Origin: Emiliania huxleyi CCMP1516
Taxonomy: Eukaryota; Haptophyta; Isochrysidales; Noelaerhabdaceae
DNA length: 64,000 nt
Assembly (NCBI RefSeq): GCF_000372725.1
Contig: NW_005199601.1
Location: 520,168-584,167, forward strand
Direction of reading: 5' to 3'
The notes beneath the pieces were generated by a model, which worked only from the letters and a program-made list of their open reading frames with translations, was not told where the DNA came from and did no database searches. Of the stretch, positions 47,547 to 59,361 are shown piece by piece. Position 1 is the first letter of the stretch, and each line of letters begins with the position of its first letter. The translations under genes and the position numbers were made by a program.

Positions 47547-48716
47547 CTACAGCAACGAGGCAGCACGTGGCGCGCTCCGTGCCGTCGCCATCGGCGCCAC
47601 CTCCTCCCAGACGTTTGTAAACGGGTCGAATCGCTCTACCGTGTTGACTGGCACGCCGAAGTTCTCGTCGTCTTCGTCAATCTCGCCGCCCACGGCGTAC
47701 AGCTTGCCGTCGAGCACCGCCAAGCTGACAAGAGCCCGCGACGCCGCAAGCGGCGCCACCGCGCTCCACGCATTCGTTGTCGGGTCGTACCGCTCGACTG
47801 AGCTGAGGTAGCCGTCGTCGTCGTTGAAGCCTCCCACCGCGTACAGCTTGCCGTCGAGCGCCGCCGTGGCGTGATAAGCCCGCGCCGCCGCCATCGGCGC
47901 CACCGCCTCCCACGCATCCAACGCCGGGTCGTACCGCTCCACTGAGCTGAGGCTGTCACCGTCGTACCCGCCGACAGCATACAGCTTGCCGTCGAGCACC
48001 GCCAGAGCGTTCCAACGACGTGCCGACGCCATCGGTGCCACCGCCTCCCACGCGTTCGTCGCCGGATCGTACCGCTCGACCGAGCTGAGGCGGCCGACGC
48101 CGTCGCTGTAGCCGCCAGCAGCATAGACCTTGCCGTCGAGAACCGTCACGGCGTGACTCTCGCGTGGTGTCGCCATTGGCGCCACCTCCTCCCACGATTT
48201 CGTTTCAAAGTCGTACCGCTCCACCAAGCTGGAAGTTGCGCCGTCGTCCTCACTCTCGCCGCCCGCCGCGTAGAGCTTGTTATCGAGCACCGCCCTGCCG
48301 ACATAGCTTCGTGCCGCTGGCATCGGCGCCACAGCCTCCTCCTCCCACTCATTCGTTGACGGGTCGTACCGCTCCAGCGAGTTGAGGAACTCGTGGCCGC
48401 CGTCGTGGCCGCCGATCACGAGCAGGCGCGCCCTCTCGCGCTTCTTCAGCGTCTCCTTCCAGCCGCGGCGCCACGCGCGGCACGTCCCCTTGACGGCGTG
48501 CTCCTTGGTCGGCAGCTGGGCGAGGATGTGCGGGGCGAGGTCCGGCGAGAGGAGGACCTCTGAGAGCACCCACTCGGGCTGCTCCACGAGCCGTGCGGCG
48601 TGCTCCTCCGCCACGCGCAGCGCGGCGTCGCTCGCGCCCGCCTGCGCCTCGATGATGGCGCACAGCTGCGCTGGCGAGAGGCCCGCGACGCGGGCGCCGA
48701 TGCGGTGGGAGGCCAT
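47547..48716 (-). CDS. Kelch-repeat protein with F-box-like N-terminus
   Basis: ATG at 48716 (MASHRIGARV). Residues about 50-95 (VLSEVLLSPDLAPHILAQLP...VKGTCRAWRRGWKETLKKR) resemble an F-box-like helical domain. They are followed by six kelch repeats (SSVERYDPATNAWEAVAPM..ARxxxAxAVLDGKLYAVGG) to the stop, forming a propeller. Total 389 residues, no introns needed. It shares architecture (F-box-like plus propeller) with the convergent RCC1 gene, so both may be ubiquitin-ligase substrate adaptors; this is inference. Confidence 0.8.
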   Translation of the reverse strand: MASHRIGARVAGLSPAQLCAIIEAQAGASDAALRVAEEHAARLVEQPEWVLSEVLLSPDLAPHILAQLPTKEHAVKGTCRAWRRGWKETLKKRERARLLVIGGHDGGHEFLNSLERYDPSTNEWEEEAVAPMPAARSYVGRAVLDNKLYAAGGESEDDGATSSLVERYDFETKSWEEVAPMATPRESHAVTVLDGKVYAAGGYSDGVGRLSSVERYDPATNAWEAVAPMASARRWNALAVLDGKLYAVGGYDGDSLSSVERYDPALDAWEAVAPMAAARAYHATAALDGKLYAVGGFNDDDGYLSSVERYDPTTNAWSAVAPLAASRALVSLAVLDGKLYAVGGEIDEDDENFGVPVNTVERFDPFTNVWEEVAPMATARSAPRAASLL

Positions 48717-48815
48717 CAAAAAACGGGCTTCCTGCTGAGCGGTAATATTAACGTCATCTTGTACCCAGGTACTAAGGGCGTCTACGCCCTTACAGGTACC
48801 GACTTCGCGGTCATA

Positions 48816-49548
48816 TCATGTATGAGCGTCATCTTGTAGTGAACAGGCCGACTTCGCGGTTTGAGCGCCCAGCGCAGACCGACCGACCGCAGGGGGGTCC
48901 GGTCGGCGGCCGCGGAATACCGCAGACCGGAGAGAGACTTTGTTTGTCGCATTCATGCCCCTGAACCAGGCGTACGAGCATTCCGGCGTTGTGCAATGCG
49001 AAGGCTTGTTTGTTTTTTCAGTTCTGTTATCGCCATTCGCGGTAAGGAAGAAGGACGGGACATAGGACAGGACATCGTCAGACAGGTAGTGTTGCAAATC
49101 GTCGCCGCCGTGAGAGAAGACCGTAGCCTTGATGTCGACACTGAGGGTGTTATTTGCGTCTTCAACAAATCTCGGCAGGTGGTGCGCTCCTGCGGAGTGC
49201 CCCATTGCACCGACACGATCCCAGTCAGCCACCGCCTTCAACGCATGAGGGTGCGCTCTGGCCCACTGCACGGCGATGAGCAGGTCGTCGTCCCGCTTGC
49301 ACGTAGGATTGGTGGTCTTTTCGGTGACGGGCGCAATGACGATCAGGCATTGCTTCGCAACGCTCTCCATCCACTTATCATACCCCTTGGTGTAGCCTCT
49401 AGAGCCACGGTGAAACATGACCACCGGGTACTTTTTGGCAGCGGCCCCGTCGGTATTTGGCAGCGGCCCCGTTGGGTAGAAGATCTTCGTCCTGGTCGAT
49501 GTATCGCCGCAGTACGGAACGTCGTCGGGTAAAGTTTCGTGTTGGATG
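48816..49548 (-). CDS. Alpha/beta hydrolase (PAF-AH/chlorophyllase-like)
   Basis: From an acceptor CCGTGCAG at 49549 the frame reads ETLPDDVPYCGDTSTRTKIF, YPTGPLPN, KKYPVVMFHRGSRGYTKGYD, LIVIAPVTEK, then VGAMGHSAGAHHLPRFVE, with the G-H-S-A-G nucleophile elbow. The VFSHGGDD and YVPSFFLTANGDN strands that follow would hold the acid. The catalytic His is not obvious before the stop at 48816, so the true 3' end may be spliced. A 22-bp internal duplication (two copies of ACGGGGCCGCTGCC around 49455-49480) is read through in frame. The upstream exon may be the patatin-like segment. Confidence 0.6.
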
Positions 49549-50172
49549 CTGCACGGTGTATGAAGAGGAGGAGGCGATGCCGTTCGGCTTGAGGTAGATC
49601 TGGTCGATCATCCAGAGCCAAAACTCATGCGGGTCGCAGCAGCAGGTCCACGCGAACGAGGCACTCAGCGTCCAGGAGCGCAGCTTGGTGTAGTCCCCGA
49701 TGGATATCCACGTCGACGCGCCGAGGCGGCCCCACGGCATAATCTCGAGCTCTGCCCGCCCCTCCTTGCTGCTGTAGTCGGGCAGCGCACTGGCTGGCGT
49801 CGGGAGGCGCGAGGTTGTGAGCACCTCGTCCAGCGGGTCGGAGGAGTAGGCGAGGTGCGCCACCGTCCAGCCCGAGCCGCTCACGCCAGAGATATGAGTC
49901 GCCTCCGAAAGGAGGCCGAGATGGTGCATTGCACGCATGAAGCCCCAAGAACCCGCGTGCGCCCTGGCGCCTCCGCCGTTGAGGGCGATGCCCAGACTGG
50001 GGCGAGGCGGCTCGTCGTCCCGCTCGATTCTGCTGGTGGTGGGCGCGCGCCCCGGCCGGGAGAAAGGGGAGTGACAGTTTGGGACGGCGACAGACGAGTC
50101 CTCGCACTCCATGTTAGAGGGCTTCGTGGCAGCCTTCCGAGAAACACATCTAGCAATGAACAAGCTCAACAT
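49549..50172 (-). CDS. Patatin/cPLA2-like lipase N-terminal part
   Basis: ATG at 50172 (MLSLFIARCVSRKAA), then SLGIALNGGGARAHAGSWGF, the G-G-G-x-R oxyanion loop, and ISGVSGSGWTVAHLAYSS, the G-x-S-G nucleophile motif of patatin/PLA2 proteins. The downstream MIDQIYLKPNGIAS is followed by a splice-like polypyrimidine/CAG leading to the hydrolase exon. The catalytic Asp half is not seen. Either a two-lipase fusion with the next segment, or a truncated patatin. Confidence 0.5.
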
Positions 50173-50380
50173 ACACACTCACACTCACTCAACACAGTGT
50201 ACAACGGGCCGTAGTAAACACCATCTATTAAACACCCTCTTCTATCAGTTCTCACAGTGATCGATCGAGTGGGTGGGGGGGGATCGATCGGCTGAGCAGA
50301 GTGTGACACTTCCCACAGGTGTGTCCACCAAGCCGCCATCGATCGCGGGAGAACAGCGCATGGTGTGATCTGGCGCGGCT
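50173..50380. other. Short intergenic spacer
   Basis: Contains CACT repeats (50172-50190) and two GATCGATCG palindromes; no gene. Confidence 0.5.
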
Positions 50381-52637
50381 TTAGACCCACGTGGTTGACG
50401 TTTGGCAGAAGCCCCTGTCGCCGTTCTTGCCGAGGACAAAGTCGAAGTTGGAGAGAAGCGTCTTGTCCATCATCCGCTTCTCGTTCTGAGCTTGGACTTC
50501 AGCCCAACGGTGCTCGAGGGCGCTTGCCATGTCAATGAGCTGCGTCTTGTACTCATACGTCCGGGGGTCCCCCGAGCGTTGGACGTTGGGCAACTCTGCG
50601 ACCTTCCGCAGCTCAGCTGTCACGCTAGTGGTGTCGGCGTCGTCGTTCTCGTCGGTCCCATCGCGCATGCACTCGCTCCGCGTAGTGTTGCCGATCACGG
50701 TGACGAGGCCCGCCACCGCAAAGTTGCTCAACGTCTGAGGCGACGGAGGCAAGTTAATGAGCATGTGTTGTCGGATAGTGCTGTCATCTGTCCGTTAGGG
50801 CCAGGCTGAACTGAGTGGTCCGCGACAGGGCTTCTACGTTGTGCACCTTTGCCCAGCACCAGTACTTATCGGTGCACTCCTTCAGGTCGAGTCCCCACAT
50901 CAAGTTGAGAGAAAACGTGAAGGTGTGTTCGATGCCAACCAACCGAGCCGTCTGAGCCGGGTGGTAAGACGCAATCCTGTCGTTGTCCGGGTACTGCAGT
51001 GTGTGGAGATTCCTCGTGTAGGAGTCCAGATCAGCTTGGGGAAGGTGCATCCGGTACGTTTCGTTGCACACAATCTTCTGCGCATCCACGAGTGCAGCCG
51101 CGAAGTGCCGCTCGTCCGCTCGCGGGACGCCGTGTGGCATGTAGCGCTTTGCGTATTCGTTGCACGGACTCTCGAGCATGGGCAGGATCGTCCTTGTCTT
51201 CATGTTGCGGAGGTCATCGCTAGTCATGGCGCGCGTGTAGATGACCGGTGCCTGGGTCAGGAGGACTTCGGCGACTTCGTAGAGCTTGGAGGATTGGTTG
51301 CGGCCGGGGTTGAGAAGGCGCCAGGCGGCATCGCCGTTAGGACGATCCGTTGCAATGTCTTTCGCGGCGAAGGATTGGGTGCCAGAAGCCAAATGAAGCG
51401 CGATGTGGTAGTACCTATTCGCGGGTTTAGAACGTGCGTGAGGAGACACGTTTGCGCTGCAGAGCAGAGGCAGCGTGTGGCGTTACTGGATTGCGTTGTG
51501 CAAGCAGTGCGTCATTTCGTAGCGGGCGGCTCCATTGATGTTGTCGGTGGCCGACGACAACGTCAGCTTTCCATCGTGCATCTTGAAGTGCCACTTGCCT
51601 TGCCGCACTCCCCCGGCAAGCAGCGCCTCCTTCCGGAAAGTCCTGAAATCGTACTCGGGATTGAGCAGTGAGTCGAGAATCGGTTGCTTTCCTCCGTCCC
51701 GTTCAGTGCTGATGACCGTTTCGTCGCAGGCGAATGTGTATGTGCGCTTGTCGTCGTCGTAGGTGAGGAACTGCGCCGCCCAGGTGTTCTGGAAGATGTT
51801 TGCCATGCGCTCCTGTGGCATCACATCTTCCTGCCCCAACACGAGGCCCATGTTCCCGTTGTAGCTTTGCTCCACATAGGCGTTGAATTTCTCTGGATCT
51901 TCAATGAGCTCAAGCTCGGCCCCCAGGAACGGAACCGGACCTGGGTGGACGTTGTGCACGATCCGTGTGATTGACTTGAGAACACGCTGGTTGAATGGCG
52001 GTTTGAAGAGGAGCGCATCGGCAACTGGTTCAACCAGTGGGTTCAGGAGGGTGTTGCGCAAGGTCTTCGCACGCTTTGAGTCCGGTGCCAGCTGACCGCC
52101 CGCAACGCAGCGCGGACCCGTCCGCTTTTGATTCGGTCTGCAGATCGATGGGGTAGGCATGTAGGGCTTGTATTTGCTGTCGAGCTGCTTCGACTCGTCC
52201 ACTGGGCGTTGGGCAAAGAAGATGCCGCCCAAGTTCGGGGCTTCGTGGTCGTGGCGATCAAGGCAGATCGCCGCCTGCTCTGAGTCTTGCTCCTCGGCGG
52301 TGACGTTGGCGCACATGTCATTGCAACGGACGTGGAGGGGGTCCGGGCCGACTCCTTCCAGAAAAGGGAACATGTCGTCGCAGACCTGGAATGATGGAGG
52401 AGGCGATGGAGGAGGCGATGGAGGAGGCGATGGAGGAGGCGATGGAGGAGGCGATGGAGAAGGAGGAGGAGGCGAAAAGCACTCGCCGATGCAGTCGAGG
52501 CGAAAGTGGATCGTCGTGCAGAAGAGGCAGCGAATCCCCGACAGACTTCTGCAGGGGCAGGTCTTGCTCGAGACTGCGTCCTCCGACTCGCCGTGGGTCG
52601 CCGCGAGCGTGAGAACGAGGAGGAAGGGCTGCTTCAT
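50381..52637 (-). CDS. Secreted protein of unknown function with Pro-rich linker
   Basis: MKQPFLLVLTLAATHGES is a signal peptide. A Cys-rich patch (CPCRSLSGIRCLFCTTIHF) and a Ser-Pro linker coded by a 12-bp tandem (about 52388-52460, GGAGGAGGCGAT units) follow. The globular part continues through FPFLEGVGPDPLHVRCNDMC, FNQRVLKSITRIVHNVHPGP, QNTWAAQFLTYDDDKRTYTF and, after a junction near 51430-51490, YYHIALHLASGTQSF and SYHPAQTARLVGIEHTFTFS. A final segment (LSNFAVAGLVTVIGNTTRSE) ends at 50381. Junctions near 51450 and 50780 are not resolved. I recognise no domain; an extracellular enzyme is possible. Confidence 0.5.
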
Positions 52638-53574
52638 CGTCTGCGTGCGAGGAGAAGAGATACGCGACGCCTTTTCGGCCTTAGGTAATCGGAAGGGACT
52701 GAAGACACGCTGCGGTTAAATAATTTTCTCCTTGGCGTCCTCCTGGTCCAAGAGAGACCTCGAGAGAGCGTGCGTGTGCCTCTACTCGCCAGGTGTGGGT
52801 GGGCGGGGTGGGTGGGGTGGGTGGTGCTTGGTGGTGTCTCTCGCGATGGTGCATGGTGTCTCTCGCGATGGGGGCTGAAGCACTTGCTGAAATCAGCGCG
52901 GAACGGGTGGAAGGAGCGACAGGCTGATAAAAAATAAATAAAGGCGCGGCCGCAGTCCTTCTGCTTCGAGGCCCCCGGCCGCTGGGGCGCCGCAACCGAC
53001 GAGTAGCGCTATCACGATGACACAACCCACATGATTAATTACCTGTGTCGCTAATGTTCAAACAAGCGGTCGTGTCGTGCAGCTCGGGTGTTGGGGAGGT
53101 TGTGGGAGCCGCTCAGGACCATTTTGGGGGCGAAATTCGCCTGGTTTCCCTTGAACACGCGGTTTCGCCCCCTCGGGAGCGCCCACATAATCGCGCGTCC
53201 CCCCCTGTGGCGACGGTCTCGCGCACCTGCGCCAGACCCCACCGCACTAGCTACATAGATCGTCAGCAGTAGGCGTGCTCAGAGCCCGGATTTGGGCCCA
53301 TTCGCCAGAGGGCTCGAGAATGGCGCCCGGCAACGTGCAGCTGCAGGCCAGAGGGCGTGAGGTGAGGCCGAATCCGCAGTCGCACGAGCACCGCTGCCCC
53401 CAGCGGTGATCATGCATGGAGTGGCACGGCGGATAGATAAGCCCGCCTGCGAGCGTGGGAGAAAGTCGCGGGGCGTGAGGTCTCAATGTATCGCAGGCTA
53501 GGACCGGATACGGCGGCGCGGGAGAGGGAGGGAAGCGTGAGCGGCGGGCGATGAGAGTGATTTCCCCGATCTCG
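52638..53574. other. Intergenic, no gene recognised
   Basis: Contains a GGTGGGTG array (52795-52830), ATGGTG repeats and the 5' flank of the secreted gene. A minus-strand open segment at 53247..53486 has no recognisable motif. Confidence 0.4.
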
Positions 53575-54278
53575 CTAAAAATGGCCTAGTCCCCTCACGG
53601 GGGACCGGGCGAGCACGCACCTCGCGTCTGAGCGCGAGTCGACGAGTGGTCGCCGAGAGATCGCCGAACCACTTTCGAGTGCGCGCGCACACAGCACAGC
53701 TGCGGGTTGTAACTCGACTGCCGATCGCGCGTGCGGGATGTAAATGCAGCTTTCTGGCGCCAGGTGCACGGTGGCAGGGACCGGAGGCTCGGCCAAAGGG
53801 GAAGAGCAGTCCTCAATCGTCACGTAGAGGTCGCTGGGCTGGATCCATCGAACTGCCTCACACCTGGAGCGGAGGCACATCAGGTCTTGCAGCACGCTCT
53901 CCGACAGATGTATGCCTTTTGAGCAAGCCCACGCGCCTCCACCGTCGCGTAGTATGCCAGTGGCACGCCGGTACGCCTACGAGTCGTGCGCGCTCGGCTA
54001 TAATCGGCGTTGAGACTGCCTAGCGCGCACATCGAGAGCGCCGAGTTGCCTTGCCGCGGGGTAACCGGCTCAAAGAGGTGGGGTTCGAGCGGCGCCTGAG
54101 CGCGTGGGAATGCGTAGTGGGCTTGGAATGAGACGCCTGGCGTGCATCGGGCTCGGACGGTGTCTGTTGTGAGCTCACCGCTCGACGCACAAACCAGGCG
54201 CTTTAGGCGCCCGCCAACTGGCCTCACGGTCGAGAGAGCGGAACGCGGCTCGCCGAACAGCAATACACGTGGCCGCAC
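53575..54278 (-). CDS. Two overlapping unrecognised ORFs
   Basis: 54278..53880 (132 residues, MRPRVLLFGEPRSALSTVRP) and 53895..53575 (106 residues, CLRSRCEAVRWIQPSDLYVT) overlap by 16 bp in different frames. Amino-acid usage is more protein-like than the window's shadow ORFs, and the overlap suggests one gene broken by an intron or indel near 53890. No domain recognised. Confidence 0.3.
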
Positions 54279-54506
54279 TACTGTAGAGGTACGAACAGGT
54301 ATGCAGATCGCGGCGCGCCGACTACTGGCACGGCGTCAGAGCCAATATTGACCAGGGCTCTGCTGGCCTGCCGACTCTCGCCGACCCCTCGGGCTCACAG
54401 GCCACGGCTGGCCATCGCGTGAACAGGACGTGCCCTTCCGTTTTGGGGCAGCTCAAAACCTTCCCCACGGGACACCAGGTCGATATCCGGCTAAACCACA
54501 CGACCC

Positions 54507-54590
54507 CGAGAAACGCATAAGCCGCCCCAGCGAAATGGCCGATAATCGGCCGTATCGGCCATTTCGCTGGGGCGGCTTATGCGTTTCTCG
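54507..54590. repeat. 84-bp perfect palindrome (38-bp arms)
   Basis: Arms 54507..54544 and 54553..54590 are exact reverse complements with an 8-bp spacer (ATCGGCCG). It begins CGAGAAACGCATAAGCCGCC. No flanking target duplication seen. A hairpin of this perfection is either very young or maintained. Confidence 0.95.
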
Positions 54591-55136
54591 CCAAAATGGT
54601 TAAGATGTCGAGCCAAAGCTGTTGACGCCGAGTTCGGCACCCGATTCGCCCCAAAACTGAAGGAGGGGGCGCGGCTCGGAGATGGCAAGGCACGGCGAGT
54701 GCAAACGTGCGGCTATTATGACGCGTTTAGGGGCTCCAAAACCTCCTTTTCAGTGGTAAGCGCCACCTGGCACCTTGCGCCGTGCCCCCCAGCCGCGTGT
54801 GCGATCGCCCACGGATCCGGGGCGGGGGATAGGAGCCCGAAACGTCCACGCAAGTATGCTCGGCGGCTCGTCTGTCGTCAGAATGGTTTTTTTCAAGCGT
54901 TGTGTCATCGTGCGCTATCGGCGTGCCAACAGGGCCGCAAGGGGCGCCGCGCAACAGTGAACAGAGATATGATATGGAGTCTCAAGAGTCAGTTGGACTC
55001 TGAGACTCGCGCACAACCGCACAGCACATCTCTCTCAGATTAAAAGCTCTATTGGTTTCGCTCTCTCCCCGCACCGACGGGCCACGGCGGGGCCCTGAGG
55101 CGCTTGCGACCGCGCCGGGGCGGGGCAGGACCCCAG
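54591..55136. other. Intergenic, no gene recognised
   Basis: 3' flank of the AP2/homeodomain gene. It carries ATTAAAAGCTC at about 55039, a motif also found near 33420 and 37526. Confidence 0.4.
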
Positions 55137-57137
55137 CTAAAAGCCCGTTGGCGTTGCGCGCGGGTCAGGGAGGGGGATGCCCCGCGCCCTACGGTTCTGG
55201 AACCAGACCGTCACCTGCCGCGTGCTCGCCTCCAGCACGGCCGCGAGTGTGCGCCTATCACAATCCACCCCCACTCGACACGGCGAGGGGGGGGGGGTGG
55301 GCAGTGGCTGCATGAGCAAATGCAGCCTCGAGCAAAGCGATGCCCTGCGAGCTGAACGTGGGGGCGGCGGCCGAGGCCTCGCAATGGTCGACACGCGTGA
55401 TCGGGGAGATCGGCATCTCCTGTGCCATGCGAGCCTGAACCACCCGCTCGAGCGCGTTGAGCCTTGCATCGAAGCTGGCCGGGCGGCGCGTGATCGGCGT
55501 GCAATGTACGGGCTGGGCAAGTGCGACCGACCGCGCATACGCCACCGCCGCCTCCACCGCCATGTCGAAGGTGCCGAGGCAGACATCCTTGCCTTCCACC
55601 TTGCGACGCGCCTCGAAGCGGCCAGAGCGAGGCTGCACGTACACGCCCTTGTAGCCGGTGATGCTGCGGCTGGAGAGGTGCAAGCGCAAGCCCTCCGCCT
55701 CCTCCACCGGCGCCTCGTGTAGCACCGTTGCCGGCAGCCTCTCCGGCGCAATGTCGGCGGCAGCGGCGACTGCGGCTGCGCTGGTGGCTGAGGACCTCAT
55801 GGCAGCGGCGGGGGCGGGTGCGACGGCGGCGGCCAATTGCTGCTGCTGATGCTGCCGCCACCGCTGATGCCACTGCTGCAGCTGTTGCTGCAGCCACTGC
55901 TGCTGCCACTGCTGCTGCACGCTGGACGAAAGCTCCTGCATCGCGCCTGGTTCCCCTACCGCGCGCGCGCAGGCAACCGCCGGCTCCACCACCCCCGTCG
56001 CTGCCGCTCCCTGCTCCGCCGCAGCCACCGCTGCCTCCTCGGGCATCGCCACGGTCGGCTCCGGCGCCTCCCTAAACGCCGCCGCCTGCAGGCCCTCCGC
56101 CTCCGCCGCCGCCTCCGCCGCCGGGGCTCCCCCCTCGCGCGACTCCTGTCTGTCCGTGGCCTCCTCCCGCCGGCCGCCGCCGCCCGGCGCGAGGACAAGG
56201 CCGGAGCCGCCCGCCTCTTCCGAGCAGGCCTCGTCGGCGTTCGTCCCGTCGACCTCCATCTCGACGACCTCCGCGTCGACCCACTCCGCGCCGTCCGCCG
56301 AGCCGTCCTCGGACCCGTCGCCGTCGCTTACAACGGCGGCGACGACGGACAACGCCTCGTCGCCATCGACCGCATCTTCCAGAAGGCCCGAGCTCTGCGG
56401 AGAGCCGCCATCGTAGGTCCGCCAGCCAGAGCCAGGCTCGTACAAGGTCACGCCTCTGGCGGTGCGACTGGCGAGCCGCTGCAACGCCTCGCGCACCTCG
56501 TGCTCTTCGAGGTCCTCCTCGTCGCCTACTCACAAAAGGCGAGTGTGGAGAGACGCCGTTTGGAGAGTCAGATCCAGGAGATTCTCCGTCGCCGTCGTCG
56601 TGCTCGATGCGCCATAGCGCGGGCTCGTCCTCCGCCTGACGGTTAGCACGGTCTCGTGTGTCGTTTCCGCCCACGAGCAAGTAGGCCGTATCTCGGCGAA
56701 TCTCGGCGAATCTCTCGGGCCGATCTTACCTCGGGCAGATAGAGCCGAACCGCCGCGTGGACGTCGCCGTGGCCCTCGAGCCGCCGCAGCAGCCGCCGGC
56801 CGACATACGGGCCCACGCTCAGCCACTCCTCGCGGCTACTCCCGCCGCCCTCCAACTCGGCAGAGCCCGGTACGCCGCGAGAAGATGCTGTGAGGCCACC
56901 AGGCGCCAGCGAGGCGTCGCGCGGGCGCTTGGTGCCCTTGCTCTGTGCCGCCGCCTCCCCGAACGCGCGCGCGTAGGCGACCGCCGCCTCGACCGCCGTG
57001 TCGAAGCAGCCGAGGTGGATTTCGTTGAACCTCGCTCGGAAGCGGCGACTTTCCTTGTTGACGCCCGTGTAGCCGGTCGGGCTGCGGCTGGAGAGGTGCA
57101 GGCGCAAGCCCTCCGCCTCCTCCACCACCGCCGCTGC

Positions 57138-57168
<31 letters not shown>

Positions 57169-59320
57169 ACCGGCGGCGCCTCCCCGACCGCCCGCGCGTA
57201 GGCCACCGCCGCCTCCACCGCCGTGCCGAAGCAGCCCAGATAGACTGCCTTGCCGTTCTCGCACTTACTGACTTCGAAGCTGCCAGAGGTGAGCCTGTAG
57301 ACACCTTTGTAGCCGGTGCGGTTGTTGCTGGAGAGGTGCAGGCGCAAGCCCTCCGCCTCCGGCACCACCGCCGGTGCCGGTGCCGCCGCCGCCTGCGCCG
57401 CCGCCTCCGCCGCCACAGGCGGCGTCTCCCCGACCGCCCGCGCATACGCCACCGCCGCCTCCACCGCCGTGCCAAATTTGCCGAGGTAAACATCCTTTCC
57501 ATCAACCCTGCACCGCACCCCGAAGCGGCAAGTGGAGTAGGGTCCGTCGGAGTACTGATACACGCCCTTGTAGCCACTGCTGTTGCTGCTCGAGAGGTGC
57601 AAGCGCAAGCCCTCCGCCTCCGCCGCAGCCACTGTCGGAGGCTGGTACTCGCCGACCGCCCGCGCATACGCCACCGCCGCCTCCACCGCCGTGTCGAAGA
57701 TGCCGAGGGAGACATTCTCTCCGCCCACCCGGCGCCGCGCCTTGAAGCGCCCGGAGGGTAGCTGGACCAAGCCCGTGTAGCCGGTCGGGTTGCTGCTCGA
57801 GAGATGAAGGCGCAAACCCTCCGCCTCCGGCACGACCGCCGCTGCCGCCGCCGCCTGCGCCGCCGCCTCCGCCGCCACCGGTGGTGAAAGAGCAGGCGCC
57901 CCCGCTACCTCGCGAGCATAGCACGCCGCGCAAAACCACTTGCCCTCGGGCGCGAGCGTCCCCGGCGGCAGCTCAAAGTCGCCATCGCAGCCGTCGCACA
58001 CGATCGCCGTCACAATCTCGTCCGCCGTTGGCTCCAATTCCGCCTCCTCCCCCGATCCTGCCTGCCCGACCGCCCGCGCGCAAGCCGCCACAGGCTCCTG
58101 CCCGGCCGCCGCCACCGCCCGCGCATAAGCCACCGCCGCCTCCACCGCCGTGTCGAAGTGGCCCAGGTAGACACGGCGGTGGGAGACCTCGAAGCGTGGT
58201 CCCCGCGCAATGACACCGACGTAGCCGGTGCGATTGTCGGACCTGCTGGAGAGGTGCAGGCGCAAGCCCTCCGCCTCCGGCACCACCGCCGGTGCCGCCG
58301 CCGGTGCCGGTGCCGCCGCCGCCTGCGCCGCTGCCGCCTGCGCCGCCGCCTCCGCCGCCACCGGCGGCGCCTCCCCGACCGCCCGCGCGTAGGCCACCGC
58401 CGCCTCCACCGCCGTGCCGAAGCAGCCCAGATAGACTGCCTTGCCGTTCTCGCACTTGGTGACTTCGAAGCTGCCAGAGGCGTTCCTGTAGACACACTTG
58501 TAGCCGGTCGGGTTGCGGCTGGAGAGGTGCAGGCGCAAGCCCTCCGCCTCCTCCACCACCGCCACCGGCGGCGCCTCCCCGACCGCCTGCGCGTAGGCCA
58601 CCGCCGCCTCCACCGCCGTGCCGAAGCAGCCCAGAAAGACTACCTTGCAGTTCTCGCACTTGGTGGCTTGAAAGTGGCCACGGGGGTGTCTGTAGACACC
58701 CTTGTAGCCGGTGGCGTTGCTGGAGAGGTGCAGGCGCAAGCCCTCCGCCTCCGGCACCACCGCCGCTGCCGCCTCCGCCGCAAGCGCTTCTCGAAACGAC
58801 GACGCGTCGTGGGATTGCTTGGTGCCCTTGCCGCTTGCCGAGGCCGACGGAGAAGAGGCCGCCTCGGGGGCAGCCGTGGCGCAGGCCGCCTCGGGAGCAG
58901 CCGTGGCGCCCGCCTCCCGACGCAGCTTGTCGCGGAGGCGCCGCGCGATCTCCGCCTTGGTGCCCTGCTTGACGAGGCCCTCCGCCTCGCACAGCGCCTT
59001 GAGCTGCGACACGCTCAGACCGCCGCTCTCGCGCAGCCGCCTCGCCAGCGCCTCCGAATTGCCGTACGTCGGCAGCCCCTTCTCCTCGCAGAGCGGCTTG
59101 AGCCGGCGCGGCGGCAGCCGATCCAGCCAGTTTAGCGTCAGCGCCTCCGCCTCGGCCTCCGCGTCGTGCTTGCGCCACGCGTCGGTCAGCGAGGCGGCGC
59201 GCAGCCCCGCCGGGCTGTGGTAGATGGCGTACGTGCGCTCCGAGGAGGTCGTGCGCTGCTCGACGCTCCAGCCCGGCGGCACAGGTTCTGCTGGCGGCTC
59301 TGGAAGCTCCTCCCGCGGCA

Positions 59321-59361
<41 letters not shown>

